Source: an uncultured Roseateles sp. (GTDB taxonomy: Bacteria; Pseudomonadota; Gammaproteobacteria; Burkholderiales; Burkholderiaceae). From it: a DNA stretch of 64,000 nt. Below, in pieces: positions 16,951 to 26,240 of the stretch (position 1 is its first letter; each line of letters starts with the position of its first letter). The notes below the pieces were generated by a model, which was given only the letters and a program-made list of their open reading frames with translations, was not told the DNA's origin and searched no databases. The position numbers and the translations under genes are program-made. The stretch spans positions 1-64,000 of the forward strand of contig CAMPJJ010000020.1 of assembly GCA_946886855.1 (NCBI GenBank), in the 5' to 3' direction.

Positions 16951-17747
16951 TGAGCGCACGGCGCATCGGCGACACGATCCTCGAGGTCGAGCGCATCTCG
17001 CTGTCCTTCGGCGGCGTGAAGGCGCTCAACGACATCAGCTTCGACGTCCGCGAGCACGAGATCCGGGCCATCATCGGCCCCAACGGCGCCGGCAAGAGCT
17101 CGATGCTGAACTGCATCAACGGCGTGTACCAGCCGCAGCAGGGCGACATCCGCTACCGCGGCGAGGACGTGCGCCAGTGGCGCCCGCACACGCGCCTGCG
17201 CCGCATGGCCGAGCGCGGCGTCGCGCGCACCTTCCAGAACCTGGCGCTGTTCAAGGGCATGAGCGTGCTGGACAACATCATGTCCGGCCGCAACCTGCAC
17301 ATGAAGCGCAACCTGCTGTGGCAGGCGCTGCGGATCGGTCCGGCGGCGCGCGAGGAGATCGAGCACCGCGAGAAGGTCGAGCGCATCATCGATTTCCTCG
17401 AGATCCAGGCGCATCGCAAGACGCCCGTCGGCGGCCTGTCCTACGGGCTGCAGAAGCGGGTCGACCTGGGCCGCGCGCTGGCGATGGAGCCCCGGGTGCT
17501 GCTGCTCGACGAACCGATGGCCGGCATGAACGTCGAGGAGAAGCAGGACATGTGCCGCTTCATCCTGGACGTCAACGACGAGTTCGGCACGACCATCGTC
17601 CTGATCGAGCACGACATGGGCGTGGTGATGGACATCAGCGACCGCGTCGTGGTGCTGGACTACGGGAAGAAGATCGGCGACGGCACGCCCGACGAGGTGC
17701 GCGCCAATCCCGAGGTGATCCGCGCCTACCTCGGCGCGGGCGAGTGA
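16950..17747 (+). CDS. livG: Liv-type ABC transporter ATPase (LivG-like)
   Basis: 265-residue ATPase of a branched-chain amino-acid-type ABC importer. Walker A GPNGAGKSS is at residues 43-51, the signature region GGLSYGLQKR near 152, and Walker B VLLLDEPMAG. The C-terminal region with the DYGKKIGDGTPDEVRANPEVIRAYLG-type ending is the LivG-specific extension. It starts one nucleotide inside the stop of the CoA ligase, indicating translational coupling. It works with the two permeases, the receptor and the second ATPase downstream. The substrate is likely a carboxylate handled by the CoA ligases rather than an amino acid, which is inference. Confidence 0.93.
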   Translation: MSARRIGDTILEVERISLSFGGVKALNDISFDVREHEIRAIIGPNGAGKSSMLNCINGVYQPQQGDIRYRGEDVRQWRPHTRLRRMAERGVARTFQNLALFKGMSVLDNIMSGRNLHMKRNLLWQALRIGPAAREEIEHREKVERIIDFLEIQAHRKTPVGGLSYGLQKRVDLGRALAMEPRVLLLDEPMAGMNVEEKQDMCRFILDVNDEFGTTIVLIEHDMGVVMDISDRVVVLDYGKKIGDGTPDEVRANPEVIRAYLGAGE

Positions 17748-17783
17748 CGGCGGGATGCCGCACAGGGCAGACAGGACAACATC

Positions 17784-18713
17784 ATGGGCTTCTTCCTCGA
17801 AACCGTCTTCGGCGGGCTGATGGCCGGCATGCTCTACGCGCTGGTCGCGCTGGGCTTCGTGCTGATCTTCAAGGCCTCCGGCGTCTTCAACTTCGCGCAG
17901 GGCGCGATGGTGCTGTTCGCGGCGCTGGCGATGGCGCGCTTCGCCGAATGGTTCCCGCAATGGTTCGGCTTCGAGAGCCTGCTGCTGGCCAACGCGCTGG
18001 CGCTGGCGGCGGCCACGGCCTGCATGGTCGTCGTCGCCTGGCTGGTCGAGCGGCTGGCGCTGCGCGGCCTGGTCAACCAGCCGGCGATCACCCTGCTGAT
18101 GGCGACGCTGGGCATCAGCTACTTCCTCGACGGCGCCGGCCAGCTGCTCTTCGGCAGCGCGACCTACAAGATCGATGTCGGCCTGCCGAAGGACCCGTTG
18201 TTCGTGCTCGAGGACCGCTTCCCCGGCGGCCTGCTGCTCAACAAGGAAGACCTGTACTCGGCCGTGATCGCCGCGGCGCTGGTGGCGCTGCTGTCGCTGT
18301 TCTTCCAGAAGACCCGCACCGGCCGCGCGCTGCGCGCGGTCGCCGACGACCACCAGGCCGCGCAGTCCATCGGCATCCCGCTGTCGCGCATCTGGGTGAT
18401 CGTCTGGTCCGTCGGCGGCCTGGTCGCGCTGGTGGCCGGGATCATCTGGGGCAGCAAGCTGGGGGTGCAGTACTCGATCTCGCTGGTCGCGCTGAAGGCC
18501 TTCCCGGTCGTCATCCTCGGCGGCCTGACCTCGGTGCCGGGCGCCATCGTCGGCGGCCTGATCATCGGCGTCGGCGAGAAGCTGTCGGAGATCTACCTCG
18601 GTCCCGCCGTCGGCGGCGGCATCGAGAACTGGTTCGCCTACGTGCTCGCGCTGGGCTTCCTGCTGGTGCGGCCGCAAGGCCTCTTCGGCGACAAGATCAT
18701 CGATCGCGTCTGA
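17784..18713 (+). CDS. livH: Liv-type ABC permease (LivH-like)
   Basis: 309-residue inner-membrane permease with about eight hydrophobic segments. The N-terminal FNFAQGAMVLFAA region and the cytoplasmic EAA-like loop around RAVADDHQAAQSIGIP are family hallmarks. It forms the translocation pathway with the LivM-like protein that follows. There are 36 nt between it and the livG stop, and 58 nt to the next gene. The 18714-18771 spacer contains short direct repeats of CGACTCGAC-type sequence and the AAGGAG of the next gene. Confidence 0.93.
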   Translation: MGFFLETVFGGLMAGMLYALVALGFVLIFKASGVFNFAQGAMVLFAALAMARFAEWFPQWFGFESLLLANALALAAATACMVVVAWLVERLALRGLVNQPAITLLMATLGISYFLDGAGQLLFGSATYKIDVGLPKDPLFVLEDRFPGGLLLNKEDLYSAVIAAALVALLSLFFQKTRTGRALRAVADDHQAAQSIGIPLSRIWVIVWSVGGLVALVAGIIWGSKLGVQYSISLVALKAFPVVILGGLTSVPGAIVGGLIIGVGEKLSEIYLGPAVGGGIENWFAYVLALGFLLVRPQGLFGDKIIDRV

Positions 18714-18771
18714 GTCCGCACTCGACCAGCGACTCGACGAACGACTCGACGACCGATCAAGGAGACCCTCC

Positions 18772-19836
18772 GTGTTCTATCGTGAAAACGGCCAGTTCAA
18801 GGCCTCCTACCGCGCGGACCTGGCGCTGTTTCCGGTCGCGCAGGACCGCGGGGCGGTGCTCGCGCTGGCGCTGATCGCCTTCGTCGCCGTGCCCTGGCTG
18901 GCGAGCGACTACACCTTCCGCGCGGTGCTGATCCCCTTCCTCGTGCTCTCACTCGCGGCGCTGGGCCTGAACGTGCTGGTCGGCTACTGCGGGCAGATCT
19001 CGCTGGGCACCGGCGCCTTCATGGCCGTCGGCGCCTATGCGGCCTACAACCTGCAGGTGCGCATCGAGGGCATGCCGCTGCTGCTGTCGCTGATCGGCGG
19101 CGGCCTGGCGGCGACGGTCTGCGGCGTGATCTTCGGGCTGCCGAGCCTGCGCATCCGCGGGCTCTACCTCGCGGTGGCGACGCTGGCGGCGCAGTTCTTC
19201 ATCGACTGGTTCACCAACCGCGTGCCGTGGGTGACGAACAACTCGTCGTCGGGCTCGGTGAGCGTCGGCACGCTGCAGCTCTTCGGGCTGCCGCTGGAGA
19301 CGCCGGCGCAGCGCTACCTGCTGTGCCTGTCGCTGGTGGTCGTGTGCGGGATCCTGACCAAGAACCTGGTGCGCGGCGCCATCGGCCGCGAGTGGATGGC
19401 GATGCGCGACATGGACGTCGCCGCCGCCGTCATCGGCATCCGGCCGGTGCACGCCAAGCTGACCGCCTTCGCGGTCAGCAGCTTCATCGTCGGCGTGGCC
19501 GGCGCGCTGTGGGGCTTCGTGCACCTGGGCGCGTGGGAGCCGGCGGCCTTCGGCATCGACAAGTCCTTCCAGCTGCTGTTCATGATCATCATCGGCGGGC
19601 TGGGCTCCATCGTCGGCAGCTTCTTCGGCGCCGCGTTCATCGTGCTGCTGCCCTTGCTGCTCAACCACGTGCCCCACTGGCTGGGCCTGCCGCTGTCGAC
19701 GGCTACCGCCTCGCACCTGGAGCACATGATCTTCGGCGCGCTGATCGTGTTCTTCCTCATCGTCGAGCCGCACGGGCTGGCTCGGCTCTGGTCCACGGCG
19801 CGCCAGAAGCTGCGCCTGTGGCCGTTCCCCCACTGA
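18772..19836 (+). CDS. livM: Liv-type ABC permease (LivM-like)
   Basis: 354-residue inner-membrane permease with about nine hydrophobic segments and the LivM hallmark GYCGQISLGTGAFMAVGAY near residue 65. The coupling loop GREWMAMRDMDVAAAVIGI is visible in the second half. GTG 18772 has AAGGAGA upstream. The N-terminus has about 30 extra hydrophilic residues ahead of the first membrane segment. It pairs with the LivH-like permease. Confidence 0.93.
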   Translation: MFYRENGQFKASYRADLALFPVAQDRGAVLALALIAFVAVPWLASDYTFRAVLIPFLVLSLAALGLNVLVGYCGQISLGTGAFMAVGAYAAYNLQVRIEGMPLLLSLIGGGLAATVCGVIFGLPSLRIRGLYLAVATLAAQFFIDWFTNRVPWVTNNSSSGSVSVGTLQLFGLPLETPAQRYLLCLSLVVVCGILTKNLVRGAIGREWMAMRDMDVAAAVIGIRPVHAKLTAFAVSSFIVGVAGALWGFVHLGAWEPAAFGIDKSFQLLFMIIIGGLGSIVGSFFGAAFIVLLPLLLNHVPHWLGLPLSTATASHLEHMIFGALIVFFLIVEPHGLARLWSTARQKLRLWPFPH

Positions 19837-19921
19837 TCCCCGATCGATCAACCGTCGATCGCGCATTGAGTCCACGAGATTTCAAACCGCACCGCAGAGT
19901 GCACCATCAGGAGACGACACC

Positions 19922-21241
19922 ATGAGCTTGAAGACCTTGGCGCGTGGCGCGCTATCCCTCGCGGCCCTGGCGGGCGCATTGCTGCCCGTCGCCGCGCAGG
20001 CGCAGGCGGCCAATGAGCAGTTCATCCCGCTGCTGGTGTACCGCACCGGCCAGTTCGCGCCGCTGGGCATGCCCTGGGCGGACGGCAAGCAGGACTACCT
20101 GAAGCTGATCAACGCGCGCGACGGCGGCGTCAACGGCGTGAAGCTGGCCTTCGAGGAGTGCGAGACCGCATACGACGCCGCCAAGGGCGTCGAGTGCTAC
20201 GAGCGCCTGAAGGGCAAGGGCGGTGGCGCGTCCGGCTTCGACACGCAATCGACCGGCATCACCTTCGCGGTGACGGACAAGGCCATCGTCGACAAGGTCG
20301 TCGTCGAGACGCCGGGGTACGGCCTGTCGCAGTCCGCCGACGGCACTGTCTTCGAATGGAATTTCCCGTTGCTCGGGACCTACTGGACCGCCGCCGACGT
20401 GATGCTGCAGGACATCGCGAAGAAGGAGAAGGGCTCGCTCAAGGGCAAGAAGATCGCGCTGGTCTACCACGACAGCCCCTACGGCAAGGAGCCGATCCCG
20501 CTGATCCAGAAGCGCGCCGCGGCCGAGGGCTTCGAGGTGCTGCTGTATCCGGTCACGCCGCCCGGGGTCGAGCAGAAGTCGACCTGGCTGCAGATCCGCC
20601 AGCAGCGGCCCGACTACGTGCTGTTCTGGTCCGCCGGCGTGATGACGCCGGCCGGCATCCGCGAGGCGCAGGCCAGCGGTTACCCGCGCGAGAAGATCTA
20701 CGCGATCTGGTGGGCCGGCTCGGACCACGACGTCAAGGACATCGGCGCCGGCGCCAAGGGCTACAACGCCATCACGCTGCACAACAGCGCGGCCAAGGAC
20801 AAGGTCCATGACGAGCTGAAGAAGTTCGTCTACGACAAGGGCCAGGGCACCGGCCCGGCCGGCGGCATCGGCGCGCTGGCGCACACGCGCGGCATGATGA
20901 TCTCGATGCTGCAGGTCGAGGCGATCCGCACCGCGCAGGAGAAGTACGGCAAGGGCAAGGTCATGACGCCCGAGCAGGTGCGCTGGGGCTTCGAGAACCT
21001 CAACCTGACCGCGGACCGGCTCAAGGCGCTGGGCTTCGGCGAGGTGATGCGGCCGGTGCAGACCAGCTGCGCCAACCACATGGGCAACGACTGGGCGCGC
21101 ATCGTCCAGTGGGACGGCGCGAAGTGGAACATCGCGTCCGACTGGTACACCTCGGACAAGACCCACATCGATCCGCTGGTCAAGGAGTACGCCGCCAAGT
21201 ACGCCAAGGACAAGAACCTGAAGCCGCGCAGCTGCGGCTGA
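19922..21241 (+). CDS. Periplasmic substrate-binding protein of the Liv-type transporter
   Basis: 439-residue receptor of type I periplasmic-binding fold. A Sec signal peptide with a hydrophobic core and the ALLPVAAQAQA cleavage region occupies about residues 1-30. The mature domain contains the family-typical NARDGGVNGVKLAFEECETAY stretch near 60-85 and a C-terminal half ending KNLKPRSCG. Good Shine-Dalgarno CAGGAGAC. In Burkholderiales, receptors of this subfamily accompany CoA ligases and are thought to bind aromatic or other organic acids; the ligand here is not known. It is part of the 15004-24882 plus-strand island. Confidence 0.92.
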   Translation: MSLKTLARGALSLAALAGALLPVAAQAQAANEQFIPLLVYRTGQFAPLGMPWADGKQDYLKLINARDGGVNGVKLAFEECETAYDAAKGVECYERLKGKGGGASGFDTQSTGITFAVTDKAIVDKVVVETPGYGLSQSADGTVFEWNFPLLGTYWTAADVMLQDIAKKEKGSLKGKKIALVYHDSPYGKEPIPLIQKRAAAEGFEVLLYPVTPPGVEQKSTWLQIRQQRPDYVLFWSAGVMTPAGIREAQASGYPREKIYAIWWAGSDHDVKDIGAGAKGYNAITLHNSAAKDKVHDELKKFVYDKGQGTGPAGGIGALAHTRGMMISMLQVEAIRTAQEKYGKGKVMTPEQVRWGFENLNLTADRLKALGFGEVMRPVQTSCANHMGNDWARIVQWDGAKWNIASDWYTSDKTHIDPLVKEYAAKYAKDKNLKPRSCG

Positions 21242-21274
21242 ACGTCCCTGGAACCCCGCCTGAGCCACACCGCC

Positions 21275-22141
21275 ATGCAAGCCACTTCCGTTCCCCCCGC
21301 CTCCGCGCCGTCCGGCGCGACGGGCGTCGCCGCGGCGGCCCCCGCGCTGCTCGACGTCAACGGCATCGAGGTCATCTACCACCACGTGATCCTGGTGCTC
21401 AAGGGCGTCTCGCTGCGCGTGCCCGAGGGGGCGGTGGTGGCCTTGCTCGGCGGCAACGGCGCCGGCAAGACCACGACGCTGCGCGCCGTCTCCAACCTGC
21501 TCGCAGGCGAACGCGGCGAGGTCACCAAGGGCTCGATCGAGCTGCGCGGCGAGCGCATCGAGCGGCTCACGCCGGCGGACCTGGTGCACCGCGGCGTGGT
21601 GCAGGTGATGGAGGGGCGGCACTGCTTCGCCCATCTGACGATCGAGGAGAACCTGCTGACGGGCGCGTACACGCGCACCGACGGCAAGGCCGCCGTGGCC
21701 CGGACGCTGGAGAAGGTCTACGCCTACTTCCCGCGCCTGAAAACGCGGCGGAGCTCGCAGGCGGCCTACACCTCGGGCGGCGAGCAGCAGATGTGCGCGA
21801 TCGGCCGGGCGCTGATGGCCGATCCGAAGATGGTGCTGCTGGACGAGCCCTCGATGGGGCTGGCGCCGCAGATCGTCGAGGAGGTCTTCGAGATCGTGCG
21901 CGACCTCAACCGCAAGGAGCGCACGACCTTCCTGCTGGCCGAGCAGAACACCAACATGGCGCTGCGCTATGCCGACTACGGCTACATCCTCGAGAACGGC
22001 CGCGTCGTCATGGACGGCCAGGCCCAGGCGCTGCGCGACAACGAGGACGTGCGCGAGTTCTACCTCGGCATGGGCGGCACCGACCGCAAGAGCTTCCGCG
22101 ACGTGAAGAGCTACAAGCGCCGCAAGCGCTGGCTCGCCTGA
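21275..22141 (+). CDS. livF: Liv-type ABC transporter ATPase (LivF-like)
   Basis: 288-residue second ATPase of the importer. Walker A is GGNGAGKTT near residue 60, the signature TSGGEQQMC near 167, and Walker B MVLLDEPSMGLAP. An N-terminal Ala/Pro-rich leader of about 20 residues and a C-terminal DRKSFRDVKSYKRRKRW tail are longer than in amino-acid LivF proteins and are typical of the versions linked to CoA ligases. The gap to the receptor gene is 33 nt. Confidence 0.93.
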   Translation: MQATSVPPASAPSGATGVAAAAPALLDVNGIEVIYHHVILVLKGVSLRVPEGAVVALLGGNGAGKTTTLRAVSNLLAGERGEVTKGSIELRGERIERLTPADLVHRGVVQVMEGRHCFAHLTIEENLLTGAYTRTDGKAAVARTLEKVYAYFPRLKTRRSSQAAYTSGGEQQMCAIGRALMADPKMVLLDEPSMGLAPQIVEEVFEIVRDLNRKERTTFLLAEQNTNMALRYADYGYILENGRVVMDGQAQALRDNEDVREFYLGMGGTDRKSFRDVKSYKRRKRWLA

Positions 22142-22217
22142 GCGAGCCGACCCAGGGACTGCGCGAGCGGTCCCCCGGGACGATCGCCGCATTGAAGGAT
22201 TGATGGGAGAGCAGTTC

Positions 22218-22508
22218 ATGGACAACGACTTCTTCGCGCCCCCGCCGTTCAAGGCCGAGGAGGCGCTGGTGCAGCTGAAGCGCGCCCTGCGCGACCTGCG
22301 CGCGCTGACCGAGCGCGGCACCGGCTGGAGCTTCGAGAACCAGGAGGTGCTCCAGCTCGTCGCCGCCGAAGGCCAGATCACCGCGAAGCTGGCGAAGAAG
22401 CCGGCGCGCAGCCCCGACTGGGAGACGCGTGTCTGCCGCAACGCGGCCGACGTGCGCAAGCTGCAGGACGACCTCAAGCGGCGTCTGGCGCAGTGGGCGG
22501 AGGAGTGA
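22218..22508 (+). CDS. Small conserved-type protein between livF and the second CoA ligase
   Basis: About 96 residues, charged and helical, not recognised. Residues 10-30 (KAEEALVQLKRALRDLRAL) and the C-terminal RKLQDDLKRRLAQWAEE have heptad-like spacing, suggesting a short coiled coil. ATG 22218 has GGGAGAG at a 6-nt spacing; ATG 22203 is an alternative with a too-close AAGGA. The stop TGA overlaps the next ATG (TGATG), so it is translated with the downstream ligase and may be an accessory subunit or partner of it. The function is unknown. Confidence 0.75.
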   Translation: MDNDFFAPPPFKAEEALVQLKRALRDLRALTERGTGWSFENQEVLQLVAAEGQITAKLAKKPARSPDWETRVCRNAADVRKLQDDLKRRLAQWAEE

Positions 22509-23800
22509 TGGGCGCCGCCGATCGCGACTTCTACGACGCGCTGGAAACGCGCGACCCCGCCGCGCGCGAGGCCGCGCTGCTGGCGGCGCTGCCGCACCAG
22601 GTGGCCAACGCGCGGCAGAACACCGAGGCCTTCGGTGAACTGCTCGGCGAAGTGGAGCCGGACCTGGTCCGCACCCGCGACGCGCTGGCGCGTCTGCCGG
22701 TGACGCGCAAGTCGGAACTGCTGGCCCGTCAGCAGGCGGTGCGCGCGGACGCGGGTCGCGTGCCGTTCGAACCCTTCGGCGGTTTTTCGACCATCGGCTG
22801 GCGCGGATTGAAGCGCGACGGCGGGGCGCGTCGGGTGTTCCAGTCGCCGGGCTCGATCTACGAGCCCGAAGGACACGGGCGCGACTACTGGCGCGTCGGC
22901 CGCGCGCTGCACGCGGCGGGGCTGCGCGCGGGCGACCTGGTCCACAACTCGTTCAGCTATCACCTGACGCCGGCCGGCGCCATGATGGAAGGCGGCGCCG
23001 AGGCGCTGGGCTGCACGGTCTTCGCCGGCGGCGTCGGCAACACCGAGCTGCAGCTGCAGGCGATGGCGGAGCTGCGGCCGCAGGCCTACGTCGGCACGCC
23101 GAGCTTCCTCAAGATCCTGCTCGACAAGGCGGCGGAGCAGGGTCAGCCCTTGTCCGTGCGCAAGGCGCTGGTCAGCGGCGAGGCCTTCCCGGCCGCGCTG
23201 CGCGACTGGTGCGGTGAACGCGGCGTCAGCGGCTTCCAGTGCTACGCCACCGCGGACCTGGGGCTGATCGCCTACGAGACCGCCGCGCGGCAGGGTCTGG
23301 TCGTCGACGAGGGCGTGATCCTCGAGATCGTGCGACCCGGCACCGGCGATCCGGTGCCCGACGGCGAGGTGGGCGAGGTCGTCGTCACCACGCTCAACCG
23401 CGACTATCCGCTGATCCGCTTCGGCACCGGCGACCTGTCGGCGGTGCTGCCCGGCACCTGTCCGACCGGGCGCACCAACGTCCGCATCAAGGGCTGGATG
23501 GGGCGCGCGGACCAGAGTGCCAAGGTGCGCGGGATGTTCGTCCATGCCGGGCAGGTCGCCGAGGTGCTGCGGCGCTTCCCGCAGGCGCGGCGCGGGCGGC
23601 TGGTCGTCGAGGGCGAGATGGCGCAGGACCGGATGACGCTGCGGGTCGAGACCGACGGCGGCGTCCCCGAAGGTCTGGTCGAGGGACTGGCCGTGGCGCT
23701 GCGCGACGTGACCAAGCTGCGTGGCGAGGTGGTGGTCGTCGCGGCGGGCGCGCTGCCCAACGACGGAAAAGTCATCGAGGACCTGCGGAAGTTCGATTGA
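22508..23800 (+). CDS. Phenylacetate-CoA ligase-like AMP-dependent ligase
   Basis: 430-residue adenylate-forming enzyme of the PaaK type, expected to activate an aryl or alkyl carboxylate to its CoA ester. The PaaK-like features are the central QCYATADLGLIAYE region (about 245-258), the PDGEVGEVVVTTLNRDYPLIRFGTGD block that precedes the C-terminal lid, and the GRADQSAKVRGMFVHAGQV hinge. ATG 22508 was chosen for the GGAGGAG upstream; a GTG at 22493 is less likely. It is a second ligase in the same operon as the one at 15004, so the pathway may handle two acids or a two-step activation. Confidence 0.85.
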   Translation: MGAADRDFYDALETRDPAAREAALLAALPHQVANARQNTEAFGELLGEVEPDLVRTRDALARLPVTRKSELLARQQAVRADAGRVPFEPFGGFSTIGWRGLKRDGGARRVFQSPGSIYEPEGHGRDYWRVGRALHAAGLRAGDLVHNSFSYHLTPAGAMMEGGAEALGCTVFAGGVGNTELQLQAMAELRPQAYVGTPSFLKILLDKAAEQGQPLSVRKALVSGEAFPAALRDWCGERGVSGFQCYATADLGLIAYETAARQGLVVDEGVILEIVRPGTGDPVPDGEVGEVVVTTLNRDYPLIRFGTGDLSAVLPGTCPTGRTNVRIKGWMGRADQSAKVRGMFVHAGQVAEVLRRFPQARRGRLVVEGEMAQDRMTLRVETDGGVPEGLVEGLAVALRDVTKLRGEVVVVAAGALPNDGKVIEDLRKFD

Positions 23801-23916
23801 ATTCCGGTTCCATGCCTCCGGGCTATCCCGGCTTACGTAGTTTCCGTAAGTTGCGATGTGGGGCGGCGACCTAGCATCCGCGCCATCACCCACACCTCCA
23901 ACGAGGAAGAGACACC

Positions 23917-24882
23917 ATGAAGAAGATCTTGCTCGCCTCCGTCGCGGCGCTGAGCGTCGGCGCTGCCTGGGCCGAATACCCGGACAAGCCGGTGACCATC
24001 GTCGTCCCGTTCGCCGCCGGCGGCCCGACCGACAAGGTCGCGCGCGACCTGGCCGAGGCGCTGCGCAAGCCGCTCAACGCGACGATCGTGATCGAGAACG
24101 TCGGCGGCGCCGGCGGCACGCTGGGCGCGACCAAGGTGTCCAAGGCCGCGCCGGACGGCTACACGCTGCTGCTGCACCACATCGGCATCTCGACCTCGCC
24201 GGCCCTGTACCGCAACCTGCAGTACAAGACGCTGGACGACTTCGAGTACCTGGGCCTGATCAACGAAGTGCCGATGACGCTGATCTCGCGTCCCAACCTG
24301 CCGGCCGCCAACTATGCCGAGCTGGTGAAGTGGCTGGGCGCCAACAAGGGCAAGATCAACCTGGCCAACGCGGGCCTGGGTTCCGCGTCGCACCTGTGCG
24401 GCCTGCTGTACATGAGCACGGTCAAGATCGACATGACCACGGTGCCGTACAAGGGCACGGGCCCGGCGATGACCGACCTGATCGGCGGCCAGGTCGACCT
24501 GATGTGCGACCAGACCACCAACACCACGACGCAGATCGACGGCGGCAAGGTCAAGGCCTACGCGGTCTCGACGACCAAGCGCCTGGGCGGAACGCTGGCC
24601 AAGCTGCCGACGCTGGACGAGTCCGGCCTGAAGGGCTTCAACGTGACGATCTGGCACGGCATGTACGCGCCCAAGGGCACGCCCAAGGCGGTGCTGGACA
24701 AGATCAACACGGCGCTGAAGACGGCACTGAAGGACGCCGAGTTCCACAAGCGCGAGGAAGCGCTGGGCGCCGTCATCGTCACCGACAACCGCGTGAACCC
24801 GGCCGAGCACAAGAAGTTCGTCGCCGACGAGATCAACAAGTGGACGCCGATCATCAAGGCGGCGGGTCAGTACGCCGACTGA
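23917..24882 (+). CDS. Bug-family tripartite tricarboxylate transporter receptor
   Basis: 321-residue periplasmic solute receptor. The signal peptide spans about residues 1-19 (cleavage after AWA). The mature start YPDKPVTIVVPFAAGGPTD is the hallmark of Bug/TctC proteins, which are greatly expanded in Burkholderiales and bind carboxylates. No TctA or TctB membrane partner is nearby, so it must share a transporter encoded elsewhere or act as a sensor. It has its own Shine-Dalgarno (GAGGAAGAG) and a 116-bp leader after the ligase gene. An intrinsic terminator follows. Confidence 0.94.
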   Translation: MKKILLASVAALSVGAAWAEYPDKPVTIVVPFAAGGPTDKVARDLAEALRKPLNATIVIENVGGAGGTLGATKVSKAAPDGYTLLLHHIGISTSPALYRNLQYKTLDDFEYLGLINEVPMTLISRPNLPAANYAELVKWLGANKGKINLANAGLGSASHLCGLLYMSTVKIDMTTVPYKGTGPAMTDLIGGQVDLMCDQTTNTTTQIDGGKVKAYAVSTTKRLGGTLAKLPTLDESGLKGFNVTIWHGMYAPKGTPKAVLDKINTALKTALKDAEFHKREEALGAVIVTDNRVNPAEHKKFVADEINKWTPIIKAAGQYAD

Positions 24883-24961
24883 GCGCCGACTGAGCGTCGA
24901 CCTGTAGGACGCGGCGATGCCTCGCCGACGTCCCCCGGCGCGGGCCACCCCGCGCCGCCTC

Positions 24962-24989
24962 AAGGCCCGCCTTCCGGCGGGCCTTTGCT
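24962..24989 (+). terminator. Intrinsic terminator after the Bug receptor gene
   Basis: AAGGCCCGCC, loop TTCC, then GGCGGGCCTT followed by TGCTTTGCT. It ends the 15004-24882 transcription island. Further on, CTGAAGT (25055-25061) and ACTTCAG (25072-25078) form a smaller inverted repeat just before the ATG at 25082. Confidence 0.85.
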
Positions 24990-25209
24990 TTGCTGTGGGC
25001 GGCGATGCGCTCCGGCGTGAGGCCGGGCTAAGAACCGGAAGGCCGCTGTCGCGACTGAAGTTCTCTTCTTCACTTCAGGGCATGCGAATGTTGAACAACG
25101 TCGGACACAGAACCGAGCAGGGCTCGTCCTCACAGGGGGGGCGGGCCGACGACCCGGCCATCACGCCTGGCCGGGCTGATGGGGGCGTCGATCAGTCTGA
25201 ACGGCATTC

Positions 25210-26193
25210 ATGCCTGGACGAAGCGGCGAGGCACATGCATCGACTCAAAGTGGCGGCCGCCAAGATGGCGTCAGCCAGGGCAGCGACATCAGAGAGTACG
25301 TCGACGGCTGTGCTGCTCGAGCCCGGCATCTGCAGCAGGTGCTGACCGATGGCTTGCAGTCCCAGCGCTTTCCTGAACGCCTGGACGCCCGGTCCTGCTT
25401 GGACGGACTCAACGCTCAGGCGGACAAGGTCGAGGACTTGGCCGAAGGCAGACTCACCATCGCGGTGAGCAGAAGCTTCGAGTGCAAGACCTCGGCGCGC
25501 ATCGAGTGGGGCGACGGGGCGACGAGCACCATGCACTGGGCCGTCGGCAGCACTGGCGACAAGGCCCGCCAGTCGTTCCAGGCAGCCCTCGGGCGGACTT
25601 GCGTCGCACGCCCGATCCCCGACGCCTCAGCATCCGACCGGAAGGACGCTCCGGCGCCGGTCCCCTTGGCAGCGGTGCAGCAGCGAGACTCGGACGGCGA
25701 TGCCAAGATCCTCGAAGCGCTCCTGTCGAGCAATCCATATCTGACCGCCAGCGGCGATCAGGCCAGTGAAGCTTCCTACTACAGCGACCGAATCCAGGGT
25801 TTTCTGAAACAGTGGCCGCTGGCCACTGACGATGATCGGAAGTCCTGGTTGAACATGGCGCGCACCATGTGCGAGTACGGCATGAAAAAGAACAAGACGT
25901 GGAATTCGATCGCCGGCGAATCGGCGAGGGCGCTGATCGAAGGCCCGAAGATCGAGACAGCACCACCGGAAGCGGCACAACCCCCGTTCGACGTGGTCAC
26001 TGGAGAGAAGGAACTCCTGGTGCTCATCGACAACAACCCCTATCCCGTGGACCACGACGACCATGCCGGGTATGCGCAACGGATGGCCCAACTCCGAGTT
26101 GATTGGGATGCGTCCGACGATGGCGGGAAGAAGAGGGTGCTGGAGACGGCGAACCATGTGAACAGCTACGCCACCCGGGTCATGGCGAGCTGA
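25210..26193 (+). CDS. Unknown protein with two NPY-type repeats; 5' end uncertain
   Basis: 327 residues in this frame, not recognised. Two segments look like diverged copies of one unit: SNPYLT...YYSDRIQGFLKQW around residues 176-205 and NNPYPV...YAQRMAQLRVDW around 276-300, each followed by an Asp-rich turn and a Lys/Arg helix. The base composition is lower in GC and less biased than the neighbours, suggesting foreign origin. The first codons look poorly biased. An overlapping frame from ATG 25082/25088 to 25345 begins MLNNVGHRTEQGSSSQGG, a polar Ser/Gln-rich start, and would join this frame by one frameshift near 25280. The true protein may therefore start there, or the gene may be broken. 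There is no signal peptide. An effector or accessory protein is possible but unproven. Confidence 0.6.
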   Translation: MPGRSGEAHASTQSGGRQDGVSQGSDIREYVDGCAARARHLQQVLTDGLQSQRFPERLDARSCLDGLNAQADKVEDLAEGRLTIAVSRSFECKTSARIEWGDGATSTMHWAVGSTGDKARQSFQAALGRTCVARPIPDASASDRKDAPAPVPLAAVQQRDSDGDAKILEALLSSNPYLTASGDQASEASYYSDRIQGFLKQWPLATDDDRKSWLNMARTMCEYGMKKNKTWNSIAGESARALIEGPKIETAPPEAAQPPFDVVTGEKELLVLIDNNPYPVDHDDHAGYAQRMAQLRVDWDASDDGGKKRVLETANHVNSYATRVMAS

Positions 26194-26240
26194 TCGACGG
26201 TCCGGCCGGCAATCGGCACAGCCCCTGACCCCTGGCCTCC

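Noticed and set aside
24883..25081. Possible small gene between the Bug terminator and the NPY-repeat gene
   Set aside because: Only the terminator and a 7-bp inverted repeat are visible; codon usage is not coding-like.
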